Below are positions 35,079 through 43,839 of a stretch of 64,000 bases of DNA, in pieces (the first letter of the stretch is position 1; the number at the start of each line of letters is the position of its first letter). This stretch comes from Streptomyces cadmiisoli (lineage in GTDB: Bacteria; Actinomycetota; Actinomycetes; Streptomycetales; Streptomycetaceae), in the NCBI RefSeq assembly GCF_003261055.1, contig NZ_CP030073.1, forward strand, positions 1,984,001-2,048,000, given 5' to 3'. The notes beneath the pieces are model-generated. The model was not told the origin of the DNA and ran no database searches. It saw only the letters and a list, made by a program, of their open reading frames with translations. The position numbers and the translations under genes are program-made.

Positions 35079-36497
35079 TCACCCCTGCTCCGCGCACACC
35101 TCGCGCGCCGGCTCCTTCCTCCTCGAGCGGGCCTTGGGCGCGTCGGCACGCACCAGACCGCGTATCGCCGGGACCGACAGCAGGGCGATCACCACGACCA
35201 GGCTCATCGCGCCGGAGACCTGGAGCACCCGGTCGGCGCCCAGTGCGGCGGCGGCCGGACCCGCGAGGGCCTGGCCGACCGGCAGCATCGCCAGGGAGCC
35301 GGCCACGTCGTAGGCGTGGATGCGGTTGAGGACGTCGGGGGGCACCTGCGTCTGGACGCTGGTGGCCCACATGACGCCCCAGAACGAGATCCCGGCCCCG
35401 GCGACGGCCGCGCCGGCCGCCATGGCCGGCAGATCGAGTCCGAGACCCACGGTCGTGGGGAACGCCGCGAAGCCGATCAGGGCGACCGACCCGGCGCGCA
35501 GCATCCGGCGCGGGCGCAGCCGCAGGGCGAGGAGGCCGCCCACCACGGTGCCGGCGCCCAGCGCGGAGTTGACCAGACCGTAGGCGCGCGGGCCGTGTTC
35601 CCGGACCACTTCCGTGGCCACCAGCGGGACGGTCGGGCCGTAGACGGCGATCATGTGGACGCACCAGACGACGATCACGCCCCAGAGCCAGGGGCGCGCC
35701 CGGAACTCGTGCCAGCCCTCGACGAGGTCGGCCTTGAAGGCGCTCGTACCGCGCCCCGGGAGGCGGCTGCCCGGCGCGAGCGGCGGAAGCCGGAGCAGCA
35801 GGAGGCAGAGCGCGCTGATCGCGTAGGTGGCGGCGTGCGCCGCGAACACACCGCCCGGGGACGCGAAGCCGACCAGGACGCCCGCGACGGCGGGGCCGGC
35901 GAGCTGGGCCGAGGACTCGGCGATGCGTATGGCGCCGTTGGCGGCCTGGATGTCGGAGGCCAGCCGGGGGATCATGCCGGCCACCCCGGGCTGGAACACG
36001 GCGCCCGCGACACCGTTCACGACGCCGATGGCGCAGATCTCCCAGAGGACCACGTGATCCGCGAGGAAGAGCACGGCGGCCAGGGACTGGGTGCCGAGCC
36101 GCACCAGGTCGGCGCCGATCATCAGCTTGCGGGTGCTGAACCGGTCGGCGAGGACCCCGCCGGGGACGACGAGGCCGGCGAAGGCCGCGGCCGTGGCCGC
36201 CATGGCGAGGCCGACCGCGCCCACGCCGTATCCGTGCAGGAGGAGTCCCGCCGCGAGCGCGACGGGGAGCATGGTGTCGCCGAGCCGGGCAAAGGCGCGG
36301 GCGACGAAGAACAGCGTGAAGTCCCGCGACCGGAGCGGCCGGTCGGGCCCGCCGCCGGGCCCACCCGTCCCGGCAACGTTGTCACGCGCCCCGTCGCCCG
36401 GCCCGCCGCCGATGTCCGCGTCGCGCTCCGTGTCCGCCCCGGCCCCCTCGTGCGGCGGCCGCGACGACTGCGGCGGCTGTGCCGAAGCCCCGCTCAT
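35079..36497 (-). CDS. MFS transporter (MFS_3/EntS-like exporter)
   Basis: 472-residue major facilitator protein. After a disordered Gly/Asp/Pro-rich N-terminal 50 residues comes SRDFTLFFVARAFARLGDTM, typical of the MFS_3 (enterobactin exporter-like) group, then about 11-12 helices including GGVLADRFSTRKLMIGADL (loop 2-3). The C-terminus is basic (KARSRRKEPAR). ATG at 36497 follows GGGGAGGGGAG; a GTG nine codons upstream is in frame. Drug or siderophore export is possible but the substrate is unknown. Monocistronic. Confidence 0.88.
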   Translation of the reverse strand: MSGASAQPPQSSRPPHEGAGADTERDADIGGGPGDGARDNVAGTGGPGGGPDRPLRSRDFTLFFVARAFARLGDTMLPVALAAGLLLHGYGVGAVGLAMAATAAAFAGLVVPGGVLADRFSTRKLMIGADLVRLGTQSLAAVLFLADHVVLWEICAIGVVNGVAGAVFQPGVAGMIPRLASDIQAANGAIRIAESSAQLAGPAVAGVLVGFASPGGVFAAHAATYAISALCLLLLRLPPLAPGSRLPGRGTSAFKADLVEGWHEFRARPWLWGVIVVWCVHMIAVYGPTVPLVATEVVREHGPRAYGLVNSALGAGTVVGGLLALRLRPRRMLRAGSVALIGFAAFPTTVGLGLDLPAMAAGAAVAGAGISFWGVMWATSVQTQVPPDVLNRIHAYDVAGSLAMLPVGQALAGPAAAALGADRVLQVSGAMSLVVVIALLSVPAIRGLVRADAPKARSRRKEPAREVCAEQG

Positions 36498-36630
36498 CCC
36501 CTTGTGCTCCCCTCCCCGGCCCACCCCGGCCCGGACCCCGCCCGTGCCGCGCCTGCCGAAGCCCCCTCACCGGCCCGGCTGCCGCGCCGGTCGGATCATG
36601 CCATGTCCCGCCGACGGTGCCGGAGGGTTT

Positions 36631-36987
36631 TCACTCCCCGGGCAGCCCCAGGGCGGGGTGGGCGTCGAGCAGCCCGGTGGGGGCGGCCTGGCGCCAGGAG
36701 TCGGCGAGGATGTCCCGCAGCTCGCCCTCGTCCTCCAGCGCGGCCAGCCGTGCCCGCACCCAGGCGAACTGCGCCTCGTGGTCGGCGATCCAGAACTTGT
36801 CCGGCTCGGCCAGGACCAGTTCGTCCCGCTCCTCCTTCGGACAGCGCACGGCGATGGACGTCTCGTCCTCCGGCAGCGTGGCGAACATCTTGCCCGCGAC
36901 CCGGAACGTGGGCATGCTCCAGGCGATCTTCTCCGTGGTGTCCGGCAGGGACAGGGCGATTCGGCGTACGTCTTCGGCATCCGGCAT
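36631..36987 (-). CDS. MmcQ/YjbR family protein
   Basis: 118-residue YjbR-family (DUF419) protein with the characteristic SLPDTTEKIAWSMPTFRVAG, KMFATL and SIAVRCPKEERDELV. The fold is a double-wing DNA-binding-like domain; the role is unknown. ATG at 36987 is preferred to an in-frame GTG at 37011 because it gives the usual family length and has TACGGT (minus strand, 37000-36995) 7 nt upstream, consistent with leaderless expression. Downstream of the GNAT gene on the same strand, with a 30-nt gap. Confidence 0.85.
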   Translation of the reverse strand: MPDAEDVRRIALSLPDTTEKIAWSMPTFRVAGKMFATLPEDETSIAVRCPKEERDELVLAEPDKFWIADHEAQFAWVRARLAALEDEGELRDILADSWRQAAPTGLLDAHPALGLPGE

Positions 36988-37017
36988 GAGAGGCACCGTA
37001 GCGGCTGCCACCGACAG

Positions 37018-37575
37018 TCAGGCGGCCGGAGGCGCCGCACCCAGGTGCTTGTAGTAGAGGCTGGTCGGACGCGGTGTGCCGTCGGGGCTCGCCGCGTAGT
37101 CGGGGATCACTCCGGCCCGGGTCCAGCCGGCCGATCGGTACAGGCGCTCGGCCGGGCTGCCGGTCTCGGTGTCCAGGTGCAGCAGGGCGACGCCGTCGGC
37201 CGCGGCGGCCGCTTCGGCGGCGGCCAGCAGGGCACGGCCCAGGCCTCGCCCGCGGGCGCCCCGGTGGACCATGAGCTTGACGAGCTCGGCGCGGTGGCGG
37301 CTGTTGGGTTTGTCGGGAAAGGACAGCCCGACCGTGCCGACCACGCGCCGTCCGTCGTGCGCCACCCACACGGCGAGCCGGCCCGCGGCGACGGCCGCGG
37401 CGCGCTCCGTCCACCAGGCGGCGGCAGCGGCGTCGTCCAGCGGGGCCAGGAAGCCGACCGAGGCGCCGCCGCGCACGGCGTCGGTCAGCAGGTGCGCCAG
37501 GTCGCCCGCGCGGGCGAGGACCTCGGCGTCGTCCAGCCGGGTCACCGTCACGGCCGCACCACCGTTCACCGTCAC
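37018..37575 (-). CDS. GNAT family N-acetyltransferase
   Basis: 185-residue GNAT acyltransferase. The acetyl-CoA binding loop RGARGRGLG lies in the segment LVKLMVHRGARGRGLGRALL near residue 115, followed by GVALLHLDTETGSPAERLYR and YRSAGWTRAG. The GTG at 37575 overlaps the stop of the upstream XRE-cupin gene (GTGA), so translation is probably coupled. A 24-bp tandem duplication spans this junction and creates a second in-frame GTG at 37551. The acceptor substrate is unknown; antibiotic or small-molecule acetylation is possible. Confidence 0.87.
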   Translation of the reverse strand: MTVNGGAAVTVTRLDDAEVLARAGDLAHLLTDAVRGGASVGFLAPLDDAAAAAWWTERAAAVAAGRLAVWVAHDGRRVVGTVGLSFPDKPNSRHRAELVKLMVHRGARGRGLGRALLAAAEAAAAADGVALLHLDTETGSPAERLYRSAGWTRAGVIPDYAASPDGTPRPTSLYYKHLGAAPPAA

Positions 37576-37590
37576 GGCCGCACCACCGCC
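37543..37590. repeat. 24-bp tandem duplication at the XRE/GNAT gene junction
   Basis: CACCGTCACGGCCGCACCAC plus four bases at 37543-37566 is repeated at 37567-37590 with two mismatches. The stop of the XRE gene and the GNAT start lie in the second copy; the first copy carries an equivalent in-frame GTG. Confidence 0.85.
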
Positions 37591-38186
37591 AGCACGTACC
37601 GCACGTCGTGCCGGCCGACGCACCGGAACCGCGTCGGCCCCCACACGCGCAGCCGCAGGCAGTCGCCCGTGTCCACGTGGTGCTCGATGTCCCCCACGGT
37701 GACGGCGAGGGCTCCGTCCAGCACCCAGACGTGCTGTTCCAGGCCGGGCACGGGCGGCCGGTCGTAGGCGATGTCGGCGCCCGCGGCGAGGCGTGCCTCG
37801 ACGAGTTCGCCGCGCAGTCCGTCGTGGGGCGGCGACACGGAGCGCCGTACGAATCCCGAGGCCCGGTCCTCCCACACCGGCTGGTCGGCCGCGCGCAACA
37901 GCGCCGCGGGCTCCGCCTCCACTTCGCTGAGCAGTTGGGACATGGTCCGCCCGTACACGGCGCACAGCCGGTTCAGTACGGACGCCGTGGGGCTGATCTC
38001 GGCCCGCTCGGCGCGGGACAGGGTCGAGCGGCTGACACCGCTGCGCTCCGCCAGCTCCCCCAGGGACCAGCCGCGTTCGGCCCGCAGCCCGGCCAGTCGC
38101 GCGCCCAGCCGGACGTCCATGTCGTCGGGCCCGGAACCGGCCCCGGCCACGGCCGCGTCGCCGCCGTCGACCGCTTCATGTTTCAC
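37572..38186 (-). CDS. XRE family regulator with cupin domain
   Basis: 204-residue regulator. The helix-turn-helix (LAGLRAERGWSLGELAERSG, then VSRSTLSRAERAEISP) occupies residues about 30-65, and a C-terminal cupin covers 110-204 (PGLEQHVWVLDGALAVTVGD, DTGDCLRLRVWGP). GTG at 38186 directly abuts a 21-bp palindrome; TAGGAT within that palindrome would serve as a -10 box 7 nt upstream, so the transcript is probably leaderless and autoregulated. It is translationally coupled to the GNAT gene, which is its likely target. The ligand is unknown. Confidence 0.88.
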   Translation of the reverse strand: MKHEAVDGGDAAVAGAGSGPDDMDVRLGARLAGLRAERGWSLGELAERSGVSRSTLSRAERAEISPTASVLNRLCAVYGRTMSQLLSEVEAEPAALLRAADQPVWEDRASGFVRRSVSPPHDGLRGELVEARLAAGADIAYDRPPVPGLEQHVWVLDGALAVTVGDIEHHVDTGDCLRLRVWGPTRFRCVGRHDVRYVLAVVRP

Positions 38187-38207
38187 ATTCGGGATCCTAT
38201 CCCGAAT
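38187..38207. promoter_or_regulatory. 21-bp palindrome, candidate XRE operator
   Basis: ATTCGGGAT (38187-38195), CCT, ATCCCGAAT (38199-38207): perfect 9-bp arms abutting the XRE start codon and overlapping the presumed -10 box TAGGAT (38199-38194, minus strand). Confidence 0.7.
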
Positions 38208-38289
38208 ATGGGATTCCGTCGGCCGACGTACGCCGCCGAGGTGGACCGGAGGGGGAAGTACGGCACCGCTGAGGGCCGCGGCTCGGGCG

Positions 38290-39192
38290 CTACTCCGCGC
38301 CTGCGGCTTCCAGTGCCTCCAGCACCGGGCGGATCAGCGGATGTCCCTCGGCCCCGCGCCGTACCGCCGCGAAGACCCGGCGGGTCGGCGCGTCACCGTC
38401 CACGGGGCGGACGACGACTCCGGTGAGATCCATGCCGCGCAACGCCGAGCGCGGCACCAGGGCGACCCCCGCGTCGGCGGAGGCGAGCGCCACGACCGCC
38501 CGGAAGTCGTCCGAGGAGTGCTCCAGGCGCGGCTGGAACCCGGCGCTCTCGCACGCCAGCACCACCACGTCGTGACAGGGGTTGCCGGGGTACGGGCCGA
38601 TCCACGGGTCCTTGGCCAGCTCCGCCAGCGGCACCTCGCCGAGGTCGGCCAGACGGTGGCTGACCGGCACCACCGCGTCGAAGGGCTCCGCGTACAGCGG
38701 GACGTGGGCGAGCCGCGGGTCGTCGGCGGGCGGGGCCCCGCGGTACTCCACGGCCACCGCGACGTCCACCTGCCGGTCCAGCACCATCGGCAGACTCGCG
38801 TCGCCCTCGGCGTCCCTGACCCGGATGCTGATGCCGGGCGCGCTGCGCGCGAGGCGGGCCACGGCGGGCGCGACGACCAGCGCGATGCCGGTCGCGAAGG
38901 AGGCGACGGTGACCGTGCCGGCCTCCCCGGAACCGTAGGCGGCCAGCTCCGCCTCGGCGCGCTCCAGTTGGGCGAGCACGGCGTTGGTGTGGCTGAGCAG
39001 GATCTCGCCGGCCGGAGTCAGGCGTACGCCCTTCGCGCTCCGTTCGACGAGCCGGTGTCCGGTCTCCTGCTCCAGCGCCGTCAACTGCTGGGAGACGGCG
39101 GAGGGCGTGAGGTACAGCGCGGCGGCAGCCGCCGTCACCGTGCGGTGGTCGGCCACCGCACGGAGGATGTGCAGCCGCCGCGCTTCGATCAT
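38290..39192 (-). CDS. LysR family transcriptional regulator
   Basis: 300-residue LysR-type regulator. The N-terminal winged helix (RLHILRAVADHRTVTAAAAA, then LYLTPSAVSQQLTALEQETG) covers residues 5-65, followed by a linker helix and the periplasmic-binding-like effector domain (GTVTVASFATGIALVV, DVAVAVEYRG, GVALVPRSAL). ATG at 39192. It lies 52 nt downstream of kbl on the same strand, so it might be co-transcribed with tdh-kbl or regulate it; the usual divergent LysR target is not present. Confidence 0.92.
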   Translation of the reverse strand: MIEARRLHILRAVADHRTVTAAAAALYLTPSAVSQQLTALEQETGHRLVERSAKGVRLTPAGEILLSHTNAVLAQLERAEAELAAYGSGEAGTVTVASFATGIALVVAPAVARLARSAPGISIRVRDAEGDASLPMVLDRQVDVAVAVEYRGAPPADDPRLAHVPLYAEPFDAVVPVSHRLADLGEVPLAELAKDPWIGPYPGNPCHDVVVLACESAGFQPRLEHSSDDFRAVVALASADAGVALVPRSALRGMDLTGVVVRPVDGDAPTRRVFAAVRRGAEGHPLIRPVLEALEAAGAE

Positions 39193-39244
39193 GCGACCGA
39201 TTCTCTCAGACGCCCCCAGCCGGCGGACGCGCCCTTCGCCCCGG

Positions 39245-40438
39245 TCAGGCGTCCAGCTCGGCCCGCGCGGCGATGAACGCGTCCACCGCGCGGTCGACGT
39301 CGGCGGTGGAGTGCGCGGCCGACAGCTGGACGCGGATACGGGCCTGGCCCTGCGGGACCACCGGGTAGGAGAACCCGATCACGTACACGCCGCGCTCCAG
39401 CAGCAGCTCCGCCATCCGGCTCGCCCGGGCGGCGTCGCCGATCATCACGGGCGCGATGGCGTGGTCGCCGGGGAGGACGTCGAACCCTTCCTCCGTCATA
39501 CGGCGGCGGAACAGGGCGGTGTTCTCGGCGAGCCGCTCGCGCAGGTCGCCCGCCGACTCCAGCAGGTCGAGCACCTTGAGCGAGGCCGCGGCGATCACCG
39601 GCGCGAGGGTGTTCGAGAACAGGTACGGGCGGGAGCGCTGGCGCAGCAGGGCGACGATCTCGGCGCGGGCGGCGACATAACCGCCGGAGGCTCCGCCCAG
39701 CGCCTTGCCGAGGGTGCCGGTGATGATGTCCACGCGGTCCATCACGCCGTGCAGCTCGGGGGTGCCGCGTCCGCCGGGGCCGACGAAGCCGACGGCGTGC
39801 GAGTCGTCGACCATGACCATGGCGTCGTAGCGGTCGGCGAGGTCGCAGATCTCCCGCAGGGGGGCGACGTAGCCGTCCATCGAGAAGACGCCGTCCGTGA
39901 CGATCAGCCGGCGCCGGGCCGACTGCGCCTCCTTCAGCTGCTGTTCCAGGTCGGCCATGTCGCGGTTCGCGTAGCGGAAGCGGCGGGCCTTGGACAGCCG
40001 GATGCCGTCGATGATCGACGCGTGGTTCAGGGCGTCGGAGATCACCGCGTCCTCCGGGCCGAGCAGCGTCTCGAACACACCGCCGTTGGCGTCGAAGCAG
40101 GAGGAGTAGAGGATCGTGTCCTCCTGGCCGAGGAAGGCGGACAGCCGGGCCTCCAGTTCCTTGTGCACCTCCTGCGTGCCGCAGATGAAGCGCACCGACG
40201 CCATCCCGTAGCCCCAGCGGTCCAGCGCCGCGTGGGCCGCCGCGATCACCTCGGGGTGGTCGGCGAGTCCGAGGTAGTTGTTGGCGCAGAAGTTGAGGAC
40301 CTCGCCGGGGCGGCCGCCGGCGGAGACGTTCACGGTCGCCGACTGCGGGGTGTCGATGACCCGCTCGGGCTTGTGCAGTCCGGCCGCGCGGATCTCGTCG
40401 AGGGTGGCGCGCAGGTCGTCGCGGACAGAGTCGAACAT
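39245..40438 (-). CDS. kbl: Glycine C-acetyltransferase (2-amino-3-ketobutyrate CoA ligase)
   Basis: 397-residue PLP enzyme of the alpha-oxoamine synthase family. It cleaves 2-amino-3-ketobutyrate with CoA to glycine and acetyl-CoA. Motifs: [16 protein letters not shown] near residue 50, [31 protein letters not shown] and the PLP lysine in [14 protein letters not shown]. Length matches E. coli Kbl (398). ATG at 40438 lies 46 nt after the tdh stop. With tdh it forms the two-step threonine degradation pathway. Confidence 0.96.
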   Translation of the reverse strand: MFDSVRDDLRATLDEIRAAGLHKPERVIDTPQSATVNVSAGGRPGEVLNFCANNYLGLADHPEVIAAAHAALDRWGYGMASVRFICGTQEVHKELEARLSAFLGQEDTILYSSCFDANGGVFETLLGPEDAVISDALNHASIIDGIRLSKARRFRYANRDMADLEQQLKEAQSARRRLIVTDGVFSMDGYVAPLREICDLADRYDAMVMVDDSHAVGFVGPGGRGTPELHGVMDRVDIITGTLGKALGGASGGYVAARAEIVALLRQRSRPYLFSNTLAPVIAAASLKVLDLLESAGDLRERLAENTALFRRRMTEEGFDVLPGDHAIAPVMIGDAARASRMAELLLERGVYVIGFSYPVVPQGQARIRVQLSAAHSTADVDRAVDAFIAARAELDA

Positions 40439-40484
40439 GAGGGGGCTCCAAAGAGTGCGGTGAGCGGAGGCGGACCGGGGCGGG

Positions 40485-41513
40485 TCAGGAGGTCCAGTCG
40501 AGGATCACCTTGCCGCCGCGGCCGCTCGCCGCGTCGGCGAACGCCGCCTCGAAGTCGCGGTGGCCGTAGCGTCCGGTGATCACGGGGGCGAGGTCGAGGC
40601 CGCCCTCCAGGAGTACCGACATCGCGTACCAGGTCTCGAACATCTCCCGGCCGTAGATGCCCTTGATGGTGATCATCGAGGTGACGATCCGGGCCCAGTC
40701 GACGGGGAACTCCTGCGCGGGCAGGCCGAGCATGGCGATCCGTCCGCCGTGCGTCATGTTGGCGATCATGTCGCGCAGTGCGTCGCCGTGGCCGGACATC
40801 TCCAGGCCGACGTCGAAGCCCTCGCGCAGCCCGAGGATGCGCTGTCCGTCCGCGACCGTGGCGTTCGTGACGTCGAGCGCCAGGCTGACACCGATCTTGC
40901 GGGCCAGCTCCAGCCGTTCCTCGCTGACGTCGGTGATGACGACGTTGCGCGCGCCGGCGTGCCGGGCCACGGCCGCGGCCATCAGACCGATCGGCCCGGC
41001 ACCGGTGATCAGCACGTCCTCGCCGACCAGCGGGAACGACAGCGCGGTGTGCACGGCGTTGCCGAACGGGTCGAAGATCGCCGCCACGTCGAGGTCGACC
41101 GGCACGCGATGCACCCACACATTGGTGGCGGGCAGCGCGACGTACTCGGCGAAGGCGCCGTCACGTCCGACACCGAGACCCACGGTGGCGCGGCACAGAT
41201 GGCGCCGGCCGGCCAGGCAGTTGCGGCACTTGCCGCACACCAGGTGGCCCTCGCCGCTGACCCGGTCGCCCGACTTGATGTCGGTGACGTCCCGGCCGGT
41301 CTCGACGACCTCGCCGACGAACTCGTGCCCGAGCACGAGGGGCGTGCGGATCGCCTGCTGCGCCCAGCCGTCCCAGGCGTGGATGTGCAGGTCGGTGCCG
41401 CAGATACCGGTGCGCAGCACCTTGATGAGTACGTCGCCGGGCCCGATGGTGGGCTCGGGGACCTCCACGAGTCGAAGCCCGGGCTCCGCCTTCTCCTTGA
41501 CCAGCGCCTTCAA
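40485..41513 (-). CDS. tdh: L-threonine 3-dehydrogenase
   Basis: 342-residue zinc medium-chain dehydrogenase. It oxidises L-threonine to 2-amino-3-ketobutyrate with NAD. The catalytic zinc site is in [18 protein letters not shown] and GHEFVGEV, the structural zinc in [15 protein letters not shown] and the Rossmann motif in [19 protein letters not shown] start at 41513 is proposed: it gives the family N-terminus [13 protein letters not shown] and AGGAG lies 8 nt upstream. An upstream-extended frame (to 41597) looks non-coding. First gene of tdh-kbl. Confidence 0.95.
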   Translation of the reverse strand: MKALVKEKAEPGLRLVEVPEPTIGPGDVLIKVLRTGICGTDLHIHAWDGWAQQAIRTPLVLGHEFVGEVVETGRDVTDIKSGDRVSGEGHLVCGKCRNCLAGRRHLCRATVGLGVGRDGAFAEYVALPATNVWVHRVPVDLDVAAIFDPFGNAVHTALSFPLVGEDVLITGAGPIGLMAAAVARHAGARNVVITDVSEERLELARKIGVSLALDVTNATVADGQRILGLREGFDVGLEMSGHGDALRDMIANMTHGGRIAMLGLPAQEFPVDWARIVTSMITIKGIYGREMFETWYAMSVLLEGGLDLAPVITGRYGHRDFEAAFADAASGRGGKVILDWTS

Positions 41514-41690
41514 CGCTACGGCTCCTGTGCGTGAGGTCCCGTCCAGGGCACGCCGAAGCGGCCCGCGGACGGGGAGGGGGGTGGAATCGCACAGCAATCT
41601 GCCGTATCGCGGGGCGTCGGTCCATCGAGGATTTCTTAAGCGCCGCCGCAGCTTTCCTTCACGCCCTCGGCCGGCCGCTCCCCGGGCGGC

Positions 41691-42266
41691 TCACAGCGGG
41701 AGTCCGTCGTCCTCGCTCCGTTCGAGCCGGACGACGAGTTCGGCAGCGGTCGCCTTGATGGTCTCCAGACCGGTGCGTCCCCAGGGCCGCGGTGCGACAT
41801 CGGCGACGCACACGGTGCCGAGCACCATGCCCGTGGTGTCGATGAGCGGCGCGCCGAGGTAGGAGTGGATTCCGTACTCGTCGACGACGGGATTGCCCGC
41901 GAACCGCGGATAGTCGCGCACGTCCTCCAGTGCGAGGGCCTTGCGCCGGACCACCACATGGGGGCAGTAGCCGTGGTCGCGGGGCATGGAGCGGCCGACC
42001 TCCGGCCGGGTCCCGTCCTCTTTCACGACGAGTCCGACGGCGGGGGCGTGCAGTCCGGCGAAGAACTGCCCGCTCTCGTCGGGGAAGTTGACCATCGCGT
42101 ACGGCGATCCGGTGCTGGACGCCAGATGGCCCGCCAGGGCGTCGAGGGCGGGCTCGGGGCGCAGCCCGAGGCCGAGCCGCCGCAGTCGCCGGGTGCGGGC
42201 GGGTGCTTCCTTGTCGTCGGGGGTGAGCAGCAGACGACCGGCCGGGCGCGGCGGGTCGTAGCTCAT
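41691..42266 (-). CDS. GAF domain-containing protein (conservon-associated)
   Basis: 191-residue protein with one GAF domain (about residues 35-180): YAMVNFPDESGQFFAG, SMPRDHGYCPHVV and GIHSYLGAPLIDTTGMVLGT. ATG at 42266. It is 59 nt downstream of cvnD on the same strand, so it is probably the fifth gene of the conservon operon. GAF domains bind small ligands or haem; this one contains a single Cys in HGYCPH that could be redox-active (inference). Role with the Cvn complex is unknown. Confidence 0.85.
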   Translation of the reverse strand: MSYDPPRPAGRLLLTPDDKEAPARTRRLRRLGLGLRPEPALDALAGHLASSTGSPYAMVNFPDESGQFFAGLHAPAVGLVVKEDGTRPEVGRSMPRDHGYCPHVVVRRKALALEDVRDYPRFAGNPVVDEYGIHSYLGAPLIDTTGMVLGTVCVADVAPRPWGRTGLETIKATAAELVVRLERSEDDGLPL

Positions 42267-42325
42267 GGCCGGGTTCCGTCGCTGTGGGCGTATGTCATGT
42301 GCGGCTCCGGTGCTGGGGGCGGTGG

Positions 42326-42952
42326 TCACATGTGGGCGCCGTGGCTCGGCGCGGGGGTGACGGGTGCGTGGGCGATGAGGTGGCGTACCAGGGTGAGCAG
42401 GGTCTGGACGCCGGAGGCGGAGATCCGGGCGTCGCAGCGCACGACGGGGATCGCGGGGTCGAGGTCGATGGCGGCACGCACCTCCTCGGGGTCGTAGCGG
42501 TGGGCGCCGTCGAACTCGTTGACGGCGACGATGAAGCCGAGGCCGCGTTCCTCGAAGAAGTCGACCGCGGCGAAGCACTCCTCCAGGCGCCTGGTGTCGG
42601 CCAGGATCACCGCGCCGAGCGCTCCCTCGCACAGTTCGTCCCACATGAACCAGAACCGCTCCTGTCCGGGCGTGCCGAACAGGTACAGCACATGCTGCGG
42701 GTCCAGGGTGATGCGGCCGAAGTCCATCGCGACGGTCGTCTCGACCTTGTTCTCGATGCCGTCGAGGTTGTCGGTCCCGGCGCTGACCGTGGTGAGCAAC
42801 TCCTCCGTGCTGAGCGGGGCGATCTCGCTTACGGCTCCGACGAAGGTCGTCTTGCCGACCCCGAAGCCGCCCGCCACCAGGATCTTCAGCGCGGTGGGGA
42901 AGGGATCGGCACCGTCGTCGTAGTCGTAGTCAGAGCTGTCGTCGTAGTCCAT
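42326..42952 (-). CDS. cvnD: Conservon small GTPase CvnD
   Basis: 208-residue Ras-like GTPase (CvnD). G1 is VAGGFGVGKTT near residue 28, the switch II region DFGRITL...LFGTPGQERF, and the G4-like motif VAVNEFDGA. An acidic Asp/Tyr N-terminus precedes the domain. The start overlaps the end of cvnC by 23 nt. In conservons this GTPase acts at the membrane with CvnA, CvnB and CvnC as a G-protein-like signalling complex. Confidence 0.95.
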   Translation of the reverse strand: MDYDDSSDYDYDDGADPFPTALKILVAGGFGVGKTTFVGAVSEIAPLSTEELLTTVSAGTDNLDGIENKVETTVAMDFGRITLDPQHVLYLFGTPGQERFWFMWDELCEGALGAVILADTRRLEECFAAVDFFEERGLGFIVAVNEFDGAHRYDPEEVRAAIDLDPAIPVVRCDARISASGVQTLLTLVRHLIAHAPVTPAPSHGAHM

Positions 42953-43307
42953 CGAGCACTGCCTCCAGAAGGGCCCGGTCCGTGGGGTTGTGGTGGAACT
43001 CGGGGGGTTTGGTGGTGAGCGCCCCGCAGTCGACGAGATCCGACAGCAGCACCTTGGTGACCACCGCCGGGAGTCTGAGCTGGGCGGCGACCTCGGCGAC
43101 CGAGACGGGGGCGCGGCACAGATCGAGGGCCTGTGCGTGCTCGGGGCCGAGGTAGCCGAACGGGGTGGCTCCGGTGGACCTCACCTGGGAGATCAGGTCG
43201 AGCGCGACGGTGGGACGGGTACGGCCGTTGCTGACCGTGAAAGGGCGCACCAGCCGTCCGGCCGCGTCGTCGAGCCAGGGCCCGTCGCCGGCCGTCGCCA
43301 CGCTCAA
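42930..43307 (-). CDS. cvnC: Conservon protein CvnC (DUF742)
   Basis: 125-residue DUF742 protein: GRLVRPFTVSNGRTRP at the N-terminus, EHAQALDLCRAPVSVAEVAA and the winged-helix-like LRLPAVVTKVLLSDLVDCG. It overlaps cvnB by ATGA (43304-43307) and cvnD by 23 nt. Acts with CvnB and CvnD in the conservon complex; its precise activity is unknown. Confidence 0.95.
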   Translation of the reverse strand: MSVATAGDGPWLDDAAGRLVRPFTVSNGRTRPTVALDLISQVRSTGATPFGYLGPEHAQALDLCRAPVSVAEVAAQLRLPAVVTKVLLSDLVDCGALTTKPPEFHHNPTDRALLEAVLDGLRRQL

Positions 43308-43738
43308 GGCCTCATCGCCGTGGGTTCGACGGCGTGCTGTCGGGGCGCGGTCATCAGGTAGGGGCGGACACTCTTGACCAGCATGGCCATCTCGTAGCCG
43401 AGGACGGCCGCGTCGGCCTCGCGGCCGGCGAGCACGGCGAGACAGGTACCGGAGCCGGCCGTGGTGACGAACAGCAGGGTGGAGTCGAGTTCGACGACGA
43501 CCTGCCGTACGTCGCCGCCGTCACCGAAGCGGACTCCGGCGCTGCGGCCGAGGGAGTACAGGCCGGAGGCCAGGGCGGCCATGTGGTCGGCGCTGTCGGC
43601 GTCGAGGCCGTGCACCGACTTCACGAGTCCGTCGCAGGACAGGAGCACCGCGCTGGTGGTGTGCGGCACCCGCTGCACGAGTCCGCTCATCAGCCAGTCG
43701 AGATCGGATACATGGCCGGTGGGGGCATCGGTCGCCAT
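43304..43738 (-). CDS. cvnB: Conservon roadblock/LC7 protein CvnB
   Basis: 144-residue roadblock/LC7-domain protein: LDWLMSGLVQRVPHTTSAVL, DGLVKSVHGLDADSADHMAA and GTCLAVLAGREADAAVLGYE. Such proteins act as GTPase-activating or scaffolding partners of CvnD. ATG at 43738; 101 nt downstream of cvnA. Confidence 0.95.
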   Translation of the reverse strand: MATDAPTGHVSDLDWLMSGLVQRVPHTTSAVLLSCDGLVKSVHGLDADSADHMAALASGLYSLGRSAGVRFGDGGDVRQVVVELDSTLLFVTTAGSGTCLAVLAGREADAAVLGYEMAMLVKSVRPYLMTAPRQHAVEPTAMRP

Positions 43739-43839
43739 GGTGGATCGACTCCTTGGGATACGAAGGTCTGCGAGCGCGCTCGGGGTCGCGCCGGGGGTGG
43801 TTGCGGTGGGGGTGGCGACGGGGGCGGCGGCTGCGGTGG

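Noticed and set aside
41514..41597. Longer N-terminus for tdh starting at 41597
   Set aside because: The added residues are not family-like, while TTG 41513 with AGGAG restores the canonical [13 protein letters not shown] start.
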